Shown one piece after another: positions 8,001 to 14,626 of a stretch of DNA of 17,200 bases. This DNA comes from Candidatus Omnitrophota bacterium (lineage in GTDB: Bacteria > Omnitrophota > Gorgyraeia > Gygaellales > Profunditerraquicolaceae), in assembly GCA_028719265.1 (NCBI GenBank), contig JAQUKF010000013.1, forward strand, positions 1 to 17,200. The letters run 5' to 3'. A program made the translations under genes and the position numbers. Within the stretch, counting starts at the first letter, position 1; each line of letters starts with the position of its first letter. Below the pieces are notes generated by a model. It did not search any database. It was not told the origin of the DNA and saw only the letters and a list, made by a program, of their open reading frames with translations.

Positions 8001-8238
8001 GCATGGTAATATTGACCAGCGGCTCCTGCGCGCAAAACCCGAAACAGCCTACCTTGGTTAAGAACACGGGCATCTTTTTCTTCGCAAGGGCCTTCTGCAG
8101 GGCCCGGAACAGATCTTCGGCCCCGTTGCCGATACCGCAGGTCCCCATTCCGACCGCAATGCGCGGGCAGGCAGGCAATATCTTTTTCAACCCTTCCTCC
8201 CTGGCCGACTTCAGGTTTTCAGCGTTCCTGATGATCAT
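5092..8238 (-). CDS. hydB: Fusion of NuoF/HydB-type flavoprotein with GltD-like NAD(P)H oxidoreductase
   Basis: A 1048-residue electron-transfer protein joining two flavoproteins. Residues 1-105 are a thioredoxin-like [2Fe-2S] domain (C24, C34, C65, C69). Residues 145-560 are the NuoF core with RGRGGAGF (197-204), GAGAFVCGEETAL (310-322) and a [4Fe-4S] site (C487, C490, C493, C533). From about 563 it becomes a glutamate synthase small-subunit-like module: iron-sulfur cysteines C576, C580, C619, C623 and C627; FAD Rossmann motif VGGGPCG (677-683); second dinucleotide motif VGAGNVA (806-812) followed by YRR (830-832), the Arg pair typical of NADP(H) use; and the second FAD motif AGGDLVMGPATA (948-959). 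A Cys pair (C1039, C1042) that begins ordinary GltD proteins sits here at the extreme C-terminus. The GltD part replaces the 2x[4Fe-4S] tail of HndC. The start overlaps the NuoE-like gene by ATGA. It is expected to link NAD(H), NADP(H), ferredoxin and H2. Confidence 0.92.
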   Translation of the reverse strand: MIIRNAENLKSAREEGLKKILPACPRIAVGMGTCGIGNGAEDLFRALQKALAKKKMPVFLTKVGCFGFCAQEPLVNITMPGRPLVILNRVSAKDAESIVRELACGEIKPKRALCKIDSWDHFTGNIYYGSGFAQIPSWNELPFFKWQKKIVLRDCGLINPEDIEEYIAVGGYQALLTVLTDLKPEAVIAEVKKSKLRGRGGAGFSTGLKWEFMHKEDSAKKYVICNADEGDPGAYMNRNEAESDPHMLLEGMIIGAYAMKASSGVIYVRAEYPLAVERIKKAIADARKFGLLGNNIFGSGFSFDLELVEGAGAFVCGEETALISSLEGRSGRPNPRPPFPAQKGYLGKPTNINNVETWSNIPVVMAKGADWFKSTGTESSSGTKVFSLVGKIKNTGLVELPLGSSLRTLIYNIGAGTGTNKKIKAVQSGGPSGGCIPASLFDTPIDYETLASLGAIMGSGGMVVMDDDNCMVDVARYFTEFTAGESCGKCTPCREGLTQSLNILNRITSGKAEAEDLSKLQDLGAVIKDTALCGLGQTAPNPVLTTLKYFNHEYEEHIHEKHCDGGVCSELFISPCESSCPLHMNIPGFLELFKENRLIEAFDCIVRDNPFPSSSGRICHFHCKMRCRREDIDYPVSQGEIHRYIADQIYSRAKETGVIERMVKERLPKTGKKVVIVGGGPCGLTAAFYLSRLGHDVSVYEANPEPGGVLRYGIPEYRLPKAILKKEISFVRKMGAKIFCNKRIGSKELRSKIRSSDALFLATGAYKDISLGIPGEDLKGVLSGTDFLKDVAMGKEPSIGKKVLVVGAGNVAVDAARTALRFGSEVTIVYRRQKEDMPANKDEIKGAESEGVKFVFLAGPQSLLSDSRRRLKGLKAVRMELGEYDLSGRRRPVSTGENFEMPCDTVILAIGEKVDAQFIKSCGIFINHNGTVKAGAFDLKTSVEKVYAGGDLVMGPATAVEAMSHGKKAARSIDLALSSEDRFYKLFHKFVYESRVPLEPKVSKKPDDGKLDICKRRNNFREVSLGLSLKQARAEAERCLRCDVKEGR

Positions 8239-8783
8239 TTTTTGCCCCTGTGAGATATCTTCTTTATGACCTTGCGTATCTTCTCTGTCGTCATGCGTCC
8301 GTAAATATTACCGTCAATCTCCACTACCGGGGCCAAGGCGCATTGCCCAAAACAGGCAACGGTCTTGATTGTGAATTTATTGTCTTTTGTAGTCAAAGAC
8401 AGCTTACCGTCCCGGCTGAAATCATTCTCCTTGAAACCGAATAAGTTGATCAGAAAATCCAGAAGGTTCTTTGAACCCCGGGTATGGCAGGCGGTGCCCC
8501 GGCAAACAATGATCGAATGTTCTCCCTGCGGCTTAAGGTTAAAAAAGGCATAGAAAGTAATTATATTATATATCCTGGATAAGGGTATCCCGGTCTTGCA
8601 GGCTATGTATTCCAGCTGGCCCCGCTTGAGATATTTATGCCTGTTTAACTCCTGGGCCTCTTCCAATATCCCCAGCAGGCCTCCCGGCTTACCCGCATAA
8701 CGGGAGATGATCTCATCCAGGCTCTCTTTCTTAATCCCGGATTGCGAACTCTTATTTTTTACAGCTGTTTTCTTATCGGTCAT
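8235..8783 (-). CDS. hydC: NuoE-like [2Fe-2S] subunit of the hydrogenase (HydC type)
   Basis: A 182-residue relative of NuoE/HndA. A lysine-rich, probably disordered N-terminal extension of about 20 residues precedes the helical region and the signature IPLSRIYNIITFYAFF (66-81). The thioredoxin fold carries the [2Fe-2S] ligands C94 and C99 (CRGTAC) and C144 and C148 (CFGQC). It should pass electrons between the NuoF part of the fusion protein and the rest of the complex. It lies 11 bases after rex and its TGA overlaps the ATG of the fusion gene, so co-expression with Rex and the hydrogenase is likely. No strong Shine-Dalgarno is seen. It is clearly different in sequence from hndA (2691-3164), so the two sets are not a recent duplication. 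Confidence 0.93.
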   Translation of the reverse strand: MTDKKTAVKNKSSQSGIKKESLDEIISRYAGKPGGLLGILEEAQELNRHKYLKRGQLEYIACKTGIPLSRIYNIITFYAFFNLKPQGEHSIIVCRGTACHTRGSKNLLDFLINLFGFKENDFSRDGKLSLTTKDNKFTIKTVACFGQCALAPVVEIDGNIYGRMTTEKIRKVIKKISHRGKK

Positions 8784-8794
8784 CTTTTAACAGG

Positions 8795-9421
8795 CTATTT
8801 TGTCTTCTCCGTTACGTTGACAAAATAAATAAGATTCTCCAGCTCTATCTCAAGGTTAACATTGTTTATAATACATCCGTCTCCGGACTTAAGCCCCAGC
8901 GGCGCAAAATTGAGTATTCCCTTGATCCCCGAAGCACAGATCAGGTCTGCGGCCTGCTGGGCGGCGATATCCGGTACAGCCAGGATGGCGATACGTATGC
9001 CGTTTGACTTTATGAAAGACTTGGCCTCTTCCAGGGGCAGGACAGGCACGGGATTGGAACGGTTGATCTTTGCCGGGTCAATATCGAAACCGGCGACGAT
9101 TTTTATTCCTTCTTTTTCAAAACCACGGTAGCGCATAAGCGCGCTGCCGATATGTCCTGCGCCGACAACAACCACCTTCTGAAGCTGATCCTTGCCGAGA
9201 ATACTGTTCATCTTCTCCAGCAGGGAATCTATCTGATATCCGCCCTTCTTGTTGCCGGAGATACCGAATATGGAGAAATCCTTCCTCACTTGGGAAGCGG
9301 TACCGCCGACAGCGTCTGCCAGGTTATCTGAGAAAACTTTCACAAAACCTAAAGCCTGTAACCTGTAAAGCGCGTTCTTGTAACGGGAAAGGCGAATGAT
9401 ACAATTTTTATTCGTTATCAT
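8795..9421 (-). CDS. rex: Redox-sensing transcriptional repressor Rex
   Basis: Rex is a dimeric repressor that reads the NADH/NAD+ ratio and leaves DNA when NADH is high. The 208-residue protein has an N-terminal winged-helix domain (about 8-75, with the signature GTASQVRKDFSIFG at 40-53) and a Rossmann domain beginning VVVVGAGHIG (83-92), followed by YRGF (98-101) and the acidic GFDIDP (111-116). Length is normal for the family. It is the first gene of an operon with the NuoE-like subunit, the NuoF-GltD fusion and the [FeFe]-hydrogenase. The start codon lies just after a Rex-operator-like site and a strong promoter, which suggests autoregulation and control of the hydrogenase genes by redox state. 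No Shine-Dalgarno precedes the ATG; the operator-like sequence fills that space. Confidence 0.93.
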   Translation of the reverse strand: MITNKNCIIRLSRYKNALYRLQALGFVKVFSDNLADAVGGTASQVRKDFSIFGISGNKKGGYQIDSLLEKMNSILGKDQLQKVVVVGAGHIGSALMRYRGFEKEGIKIVAGFDIDPAKINRSNPVPVLPLEEAKSFIKSNGIRIAILAVPDIAAQQAADLICASGIKGILNFAPLGLKSGDGCIINNVNLEIELENLIYFVNVTEKTK

Positions 9422-9422
9422 A

Positions 9423-9440
9423 TTGTTCTATTTTTCACAA
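9423..9440 (-). promoter_or_regulatory. Rex-operator-like site
   Basis: The minus strand reads TTGTGAAAAATAGAACAA, against the known Rex consensus of the type TTGTGAAnnnnTTCACAA. The left half matches fully, the right half keeps ACAA, and the total length of 18 is right. It lies between the predicted -10 element and the rex start codon, where a bound repressor would block transcription. The degenerate right half keeps confidence moderate. Confidence 0.55.
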
Positions 9441-9448
9441 TAACATAA

Positions 9449-9478
9449 ATAATATAACATTTCGCTGTTATTTGTCAA
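9449..9478 (-). promoter_or_regulatory. Promoter of the rex-hydrogenase operon
   Basis: The minus strand carries a consensus -35 TTGACA (9478-9473) followed by TATATT after 16 bases (9456-9451), or TATTAT after 18 (9454-9449). The predicted start of transcription is near 9444, about 20 bases from the rex ATG. A perfect 6-base inverted repeat (ATAACA-n6-TGTTAT, 9454-9471) lies within the spacer and may be a further operator. The promoter sits directly behind atpC with no terminator hairpin in between, so some read-through from the ATP synthase operon is possible. Confidence 0.7.
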
Positions 9479-9509
9479 GGGTATTTTACCGGTTTTTTCG
9501 GGAGGTCTC

Positions 9510-9758
9510 TTACAAAAGGATGGTTGCCTGGTTTTTAAGGACTTCGATGAACCCTTCCGGAGAAGAATCAATCACGCTGACCTTTCCTTCGGGCTGCCGC
9601 AGGGTGATCTTACCGGCGGCAAGCCTTCCCGCCAGGGGCGCATGGTCCGCCAAGATCCCCAGGTAGCCCGACCGGCACGGAACGATCAGGGAAAGCGCCT
9701 GTCCTTCATACAAAACTTTTTCACTGGAATAAATACCAACCTTAAAGCCCCTGGGCAT
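9510..9758 (-). CDS. atpC: ATP synthase F1 epsilon subunit, short form
   Basis: Epsilon links the gamma shaft to the c-ring and in many bacteria also inhibits ATP hydrolysis. Only 82 residues are encoded, matching the N-terminal beta-sandwich (for example YLGILADHAPLAGRLAAGKI at 32-51). The usual C-terminal two-helix domain of about 45-50 residues is absent. The TAA stop is followed by non-coding, promoter-bearing sequence, so this looks like a naturally short gene and not a frameshift. The ATG has AAAGGA 7 bases upstream and lies 11 bases after atpD, in the normal last place of the operon. Confidence 0.88.
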   Translation of the reverse strand: MPRGFKVGIYSSEKVLYEGQALSLIVPCRSGYLGILADHAPLAGRLAAGKITLRQPEGKVSVIDSSPEGFIEVLKNQATILL

Positions 9759-9769
9759 GTCCTTTTCCT

Positions 9770-11161
9770 TTAGCTAAGCTGCTTGTTTTTTTCGATTGCC
9801 TCATCTATGCCGCCGACCATATAGAAGGACTGTTCATGCAGATGATCGAGCTGTCCGTCAATGATCATCTTTACGCCTTTGATGGTATCCTCCAGCTTTA
9901 CATATTTGCCTTTTAAGCCGGTAAAATTCTCCGCCACAAAGAAGGGCTGGGAGAAGAACCTCTGCACCTTGCGGGCACGTTGCACGGTAAGCTTGTCCTC
10001 ATCGGAAAGCTCATCAACCCCCAGGATAGAAATAATGTCCCTTAAATCCTTGTACCTCTGCAGGACTTTCTGCACGGCAAGCGCCGTATTGTAATGATCT
10101 TCACCCAGCAGGCGCGGGTCCATTATGCGGGAAGTCGAATCCAACGGATCAACCGCCGGATAAATACCCAGCTCGGAAATCTGGCGCGACAAGACTATTT
10201 TTGCGTCAAGATGGGAAAATATTGCCGCAGGTGCCGGATCGGTAAGATCATCCGCCGGGACATATACCGCTTGTATGGAAGTTATCGAACCGTTACGGGT
10301 AGAGGCGATCCTTTCTTCCAGCTGGGCCACCTCCGTAGAGAGGTTTGGCTGATAACCTACCGCAGAAGGCATACGCCCGAGCAAGGTGGAAACCTCAGAG
10401 CCTGCCTGGATATAACGGTAAACGTTATCAATAAACAGAAGGACGTCTTTCCTTTCCTGGTCGCGGAAATATTCCGCCATGGTCAAGGCGGATAAACCGA
10501 CGCGCAACCGCGCACCCGGCGGTTCGTTCATCTGGCCGAATACAAGGGCGCTGTTTTTTATTACCCCGGACTCATTCAATTCCAGCCAAAGCTCGTTTCC
10601 CTCCCTGGTACGCTCCCCGATCCCGGCAAATACCGAAACTCCTCCATGCTCAGTCGCAATAGTACGGATAAGCTCCATGACTACCACGGTCTTGCCTACC
10701 CCCGCCCCGCCGAACAACCCCACCTTACCCCCCTTTGGTATCGGCGCCAGCAAATCAACGACCTTCAACCCTGTCTCCAGTATATTCTCGATAGGCAGCT
10801 GTTCCTGAAAATTCGGGGAACCCCTGTGTATGGGGTGCCTGTCCCCGGGCTTTTCAAGCGGCCCTTTCATATCTATCGGCTCACCCAGGAGATTGAATAT
10901 CCTTCCCAGTGTCTGCCTGCCGACAGGCACGGTAATCGGGCTTCCCGTATCGGTTGCCTTCATTCCGCGCACCAGGCCGTCGGTAGAACCCAATGCGATA
11001 CAACGCACAGTGTTATTCCCTATATCCTGGGCAACCTCCAAAGTAAGGTCGATCCCCTTTTCTTCTACCTTGATCGCGTTAAGAAGCTGCGGCCCCTCGT
11101 TCTCCGGAAAACGGATATCCACGCTTGGACCGATGATCTGAATAATCTGACCTTCTGCCAT
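9770..11161 (-). CDS. atpD: ATP synthase F1 beta subunit
   Basis: The catalytic subunit of F1, 463 residues. The P-loop GGAGVGKT is at 151-158, the GERTREG segment with the catalytic Glu (E183) at 182-188, and the DELSDED loop at 383-389. The stretch AGSEVSTLLGRMPSAVGYQP (253-272) is typical of the family. The family FRF near DNIFRF reads YRY here (DNVYRY, 245-250), a conservative change. The start lies 4 bases after the atpG stop, with AAGGA 7 bases upstream inside the end of atpG. It acts on the cytoplasmic side of the membrane as part of the alpha3beta3 ring. Confidence 0.98.
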   Translation of the reverse strand: MAEGQIIQIIGPSVDIRFPENEGPQLLNAIKVEEKGIDLTLEVAQDIGNNTVRCIALGSTDGLVRGMKATDTGSPITVPVGRQTLGRIFNLLGEPIDMKGPLEKPGDRHPIHRGSPNFQEQLPIENILETGLKVVDLLAPIPKGGKVGLFGGAGVGKTVVVMELIRTIATEHGGVSVFAGIGERTREGNELWLELNESGVIKNSALVFGQMNEPPGARLRVGLSALTMAEYFRDQERKDVLLFIDNVYRYIQAGSEVSTLLGRMPSAVGYQPNLSTEVAQLEERIASTRNGSITSIQAVYVPADDLTDPAPAAIFSHLDAKIVLSRQISELGIYPAVDPLDSTSRIMDPRLLGEDHYNTALAVQKVLQRYKDLRDIISILGVDELSDEDKLTVQRARKVQRFFSQPFFVAENFTGLKGKYVKLEDTIKGVKMIIDGQLDHLHEQSFYMVGGIDEAIEKNKQLS

Positions 11162-11165
11162 AATC

Positions 11166-12020
11166 TTATCCTTTCAACGCCTCAACAGAGGATGTGATCT
11201 CTAAAATATCCTGGGTAATCCCGGCCTGCCTGAGCTTATTCCTCAAAAGCACCAATCCCCCTAAAAGCTCCTTGGCATTATCGGTTGCCGTCTTCATGGA
11301 CATGGTCCGGGCGGCATGCTCGGAAGTAAAAGACTCCAGCATAACAAGTTCCACCTTGGCCAGGAGGTAACGCGGGAGCAGCTCGGCCATAATGCTTTTT
11401 AAATCCGGCTCTGCGATATACTCGGTCGGCTTGATCGTCTTGGGTTCGATACTGAGCAGACGCTCGACAGAGACCTTCTGCGCGATAGAATTCTCGAAGT
11501 ACGTATATGCCGCATAAACCGAACCCGCCTCCGCATCCAGGAACAATCCGTTGAGCTCATCGGTAATTCTGGCGCAGGCCTGCGGGGAAAACTTCGCGTT
11601 CAGGCCGACGTAGGAATTTATTATCTTTACGGACCTGGACTTGAAATATTTCAGTCCTCTCTGGCCGACCAGGAGGAGTTTTACATTCTCCGCTCCCCGG
11701 CTCTCGATGAATTCATCGGCGGCACGCAGAACATTCTGGTTGTACATGCCGCATAGTCCGCTGTCCGAAGTTACTACGCAAAGCGTAATACTCTTGTCCC
11801 CGCGATCGCCCCTGAAATACTCCAAAGAACGAACCTGCGGCAAAGCGGCAAGGTTGCGCACGAAGGATTCCATTTTTAACGCATAGGGCCTGAAACCAAA
11901 CAGCCTTGACTCCATGCGGTTTAGCTTGGCAACGGAGATCATCTGCATGGCGCTGGTCACCTTCTTGCTGCTCTCTACGCTGCGTATGCGGTTCTTTATC
12001 TGTTTTATAGACTGCGACAT
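11166..12020 (-). CDS. atpG: ATP synthase F1 gamma subunit
   Basis: The rotating central shaft of F1, 284 residues, of normal length. The N-terminal helix (IKQIKNRIRSVESSKKVTSAMQMISVAKLN) and the C-terminal helix (ending in ITQDILEITSSVEALKG), which pair as the coiled coil inside the alpha3beta3 ring, are both well conserved, with a Rossmann-like middle domain (SDSGLCGMYNQNVL). It lies between atpA (5-base gap) and atpD (4-base gap). No truncation or insertion is apparent. Confidence 0.97.
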   Translation of the reverse strand: MSQSIKQIKNRIRSVESSKKVTSAMQMISVAKLNRMESRLFGFRPYALKMESFVRNLAALPQVRSLEYFRGDRGDKSITLCVVTSDSGLCGMYNQNVLRAADEFIESRGAENVKLLLVGQRGLKYFKSRSVKIINSYVGLNAKFSPQACARITDELNGLFLDAEAGSVYAAYTYFENSIAQKVSVERLLSIEPKTIKPTEYIAEPDLKSIMAELLPRYLLAKVELVMLESFTSEHAARTMSMKTATDNAKELLGGLVLLRNKLRQAGITQDILEITSSVEALKG

Positions 12021-12025
12021 CTCTA

Positions 12026-13549
12026 TCAGGGTTTAGCCTGGAATTCCTTTTTGCAATCGGCAAGCAGCTTATCCAGCTTGCCGGTCAAATCCGGTCCCAG
12101 GTCGTTCTTCAGCTCTATCTGGCATATGATATCCGGGTATTTATCCTCGATAAATTTATAAAGGAAGGTCTCAAACTTCCTGACGTCGTTGACCGGCAGG
12201 TCATCCAGGTAACCGTTGGTACCGGCATAAATAATAACTACCTGCTTTGCCGTCTCAAGCGGCTCATACTGCACCTGTTTTAAAACCTCTACCATTCTCT
12301 CCCCGCGGGTCAGTTGCGCGCGCGTAGTCTTATCCAGGTCGGTGCCGAATTGGGTGAAGGTCACCAGCTCACGGTACTGGGCCAAGTCCAGCCGCAGCTT
12401 TGAAGCTACCCGGCGCATAGCCATGCTCTGCGCCTTGCCTCCTACGCGGGAGACCGACAACCCCACATTTACCGCCGGACGCACCCCGGCGTAAAACAGA
12501 TCGCTTTCAAGATAGATCTGGCCGTCGGTAATAGAGATGACATTGGTCGGGATATAACTGGAGATATCCCCTGCCTGGGTTTCGATAATCGGAATGGCGG
12601 TTATCGAACCCGCCCCCAATTCATTGTTCAGTTTAGCGGACCTTTCAAGTAGTCTCGAATGCAAATAAAAGATATCCCCCGGATACGCCTCTCTGCCCGG
12701 AGGCCTCCTCAAAAGCAGGGAAAGCTGCCGGTACGCCTGGGAATGCTTGGACAGATCGTCATATATGACCAGGACGTGCTTTCCCGCATACATGAATTCT
12801 TCCGCCATGGCTGTCGCCGCGTACGGGGCAAGATACTGCAGGCTGGCCGAGGCCCGGCTGGAGGCGCTGACAATCGTGGTATATTCCATCGCCCCGTACT
12901 TTTTAAGCACTTCGTTTACCGCCACCACGCTGGAAAGCTTCTGTCCGATCGCGCAATAGATACAATGAACATCCTTTCCCTTTTGATTGATGATCGTATC
13001 GATGGCTATAGCGGTCTTGCCTGTCTGGCGGTCTCCGATAACCAACTCCCTCTGGCCGCGCCCTATGGGAGCCATGGCGTCAATAGCTTTTATCCCTGTG
13101 CGCAAAGGCTCTTTTACCGGCTGCCGCTGCATAACATTGGGGGCGCCGGATTCCAGGGGGCGGAATTTCTGCGTACTGACCGGACCTTTACCGTCAATCG
13201 GCCTGCCTAAGGCATTTACCACTCTTCCGACAAGCGCCTCCCCTACGGGAACCTGTACGATCTTACCGGTACACTTGACGATATCTCCCTCTCTTATGGT
13301 CTTGTCGGGATTATCCGTGCCAAAGATAACCACCCCCGCGCTGTCCTCCTCCAGGTTAAGGACCATACCCATGATATTGTCGGAGAACTGCACTACCTCT
13401 CCCATCATGACATTATCCAGCCCGTAAACACGCGCGATAGTATCCCCGACCTGGATAACCGTACCGATGGACTCTGTGCGTAGCCGGGTCTTATACTTTT
13501 CCAGCTCCTTTATGATTATAGAGGTAACCTCTTCCGGTTTTAAAACCAT
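12026..13549 (-). CDS. atpA: ATP synthase F1 alpha subunit
   Basis: The non-catalytic nucleotide-binding subunit of F1, 507 residues. It has the N-terminal delta-contact helix (about 1-20), a beta-barrel, the P-loop GDRQTGKT (172-179) preceded by GRGQRELV, and the arginine finger R368 in GLSVSRVGG. The VISITDGQIYLE segment (337-348) is typical of the family. GGAAGG lies a few bases before the ATG. It follows atpH by 16 bases and precedes atpG by 5, the standard order. All key residues are present. Confidence 0.98.
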   Translation of the reverse strand: MVLKPEEVTSIIIKELEKYKTRLRTESIGTVIQVGDTIARVYGLDNVMMGEVVQFSDNIMGMVLNLEEDSAGVVIFGTDNPDKTIREGDIVKCTGKIVQVPVGEALVGRVVNALGRPIDGKGPVSTQKFRPLESGAPNVMQRQPVKEPLRTGIKAIDAMAPIGRGQRELVIGDRQTGKTAIAIDTIINQKGKDVHCIYCAIGQKLSSVVAVNEVLKKYGAMEYTTIVSASSRASASLQYLAPYAATAMAEEFMYAGKHVLVIYDDLSKHSQAYRQLSLLLRRPPGREAYPGDIFYLHSRLLERSAKLNNELGAGSITAIPIIETQAGDISSYIPTNVISITDGQIYLESDLFYAGVRPAVNVGLSVSRVGGKAQSMAMRRVASKLRLDLAQYRELVTFTQFGTDLDKTTRAQLTRGERMVEVLKQVQYEPLETAKQVVIIYAGTNGYLDDLPVNDVRKFETFLYKFIEDKYPDIICQIELKNDLGPDLTGKLDKLLADCKKEFQAKP

Positions 13550-13565
13550 TCCGCACCTTCCTTGA

Positions 13566-14114
13566 TTATTCTATGCTTACCGCGATAAGCTTCTCTTTCA
13601 ATTCACTAAGCCTCTTGGACACCGAACCGTCGATGACGGTGTTGCCGACAACCACCTGCACGCCGCCCAGAAGGCTGCCGTCCAGATCTATATAAAACCT
13701 CAAATCCCGCTCAAGCCTCTTTTTCAACACCCCTTCTATCCTTTTGATCAAATCCAGGTCCAGCGGGAATGCCGTCTTAAGCAGCACATCTATCTGCCCA
13801 TGATGGGCGTATTTTGCGCGCAGGTACTCGACAACATCCATGAATATATCAAAGCGTTTCTTGTCAACCAAAAGCTTCAGGAAGTTGCGTATGTCATCGC
13901 AGAAACCGTCCCTGATCGCCGCATCGATAACCGCGCATTTCTCGATATAGGAAATCTCCGGGTTGTACATCAGCTCGGCGAATCCGGGATTGTCCCGGAT
14001 AACGCTTCTGACACCCACCAGGTCTTCCAGAGCCTTCTCTATCCCGCAGCCTTCCCGGGCCAGGCTCATGAATGCCTCCGCGTACCTGTTGACAATCACC
14101 TTGTTCTTTATCAT
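13566..14114 (-). CDS. atpH: ATP synthase F1 delta subunit (OSCP)
   Basis: The peripheral-stalk subunit that ties the b dimer to the top of F1; 182 residues, normal length. The helical N-terminal domain begins VNRYAEAFMSLA and the C-terminal part contains the family segment DLDGSLLGGVQVVVGNTVIDGSV (about 143-165). Its ATG overlaps the atpF stop as ATGA, so translation of the two stalk genes is probably coupled. Confidence 0.95.
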   Translation of the reverse strand: MIKNKVIVNRYAEAFMSLAREGCGIEKALEDLVGVRSVIRDNPGFAELMYNPEISYIEKCAVIDAAIRDGFCDDIRNFLKLLVDKKRFDIFMDVVEYLRAKYAHHGQIDVLLKTAFPLDLDLIKRIEGVLKKRLERDLRFYIDLDGSLLGGVQVVVGNTVIDGSVSKRLSELKEKLIAVSIE

Positions 14115-14608
14115 TGCGCCCCTTCCATCTCCCTGATGAAATCCTCCACGATCTTACGGTCCCCCTCTTCGGTAAGTTTTTCCTGGATCACGCTCCTGGC
14201 GGCATCCAGGGCGATATCCACGATCCTTCCTCTTAGCTTTTCCTGCACCTGGGAAACCTCATATTGCACCTGCTGGCGCGCATCATCAATGATATCCTGG
14301 GCCTCTTCGTGGGCCTTCTTGCGCATCTGGACGTTTATCCTTCTGCCCTCCTCAACAGCCTCCTTGATCTTCGCCTGCGCCTGTTCATGGATTAAAGCCA
14401 TCCGCGATTCATACTCTTCCCTGATCCTGGCAACCTCAAGCTTGGCTCCCTCTATTTTTTCCAGTTCGCAACGTATGCTTTCCTTCCGCCGGTCCAGGAG
14501 GCTAAGGAGTTTTTTCCAGACGAATATCTTCATCAGGAACAAAAGCAGGAAAAAACATAATACCTGCGCGAATATCTCGCTTGCGCTTAACATCTTAAGG
14601 AATTCCAC
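14111..14608 (-). CDS. atpF: ATP synthase F0 b subunit
   Basis: The membrane-anchored peripheral stalk, 165 residues. A single transmembrane helix (about 10-30, FAQVLCFFLLLFLMKIFVW) is followed by a long charged coiled coil rich in Glu, Lys, Arg and Gln. The start at 14608 is a GTG with GGGAG about 9 bases upstream. An in-frame ATG five codons later (14593) is possible but has a poorer ribosome-binding site. Only one b-type gene is present, so a homodimeric stalk is expected. It lies 18 bases after atpE. Confidence 0.95.
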   Translation of the reverse strand: MEFLKMLSASEIFAQVLCFFLLLFLMKIFVWKKLLSLLDRRKESIRCELEKIEGAKLEVARIREEYESRMALIHEQAQAKIKEAVEEGRRINVQMRKKAHEEAQDIIDDARQQVQYEVSQVQEKLRGRIVDIALDAARSVIQEKLTEEGDRKIVEDFIREMEGAQ

Positions 14609-14626
14609 TTCGGTCTTCTCCCGGGT

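Noticed and set aside
9480..9509. Terminator between atpC and rex
   Set aside because: Only three complementary bases (ACC/GGT) flank an A-rich loop on the transcribed strand; no stable hairpin is visible.
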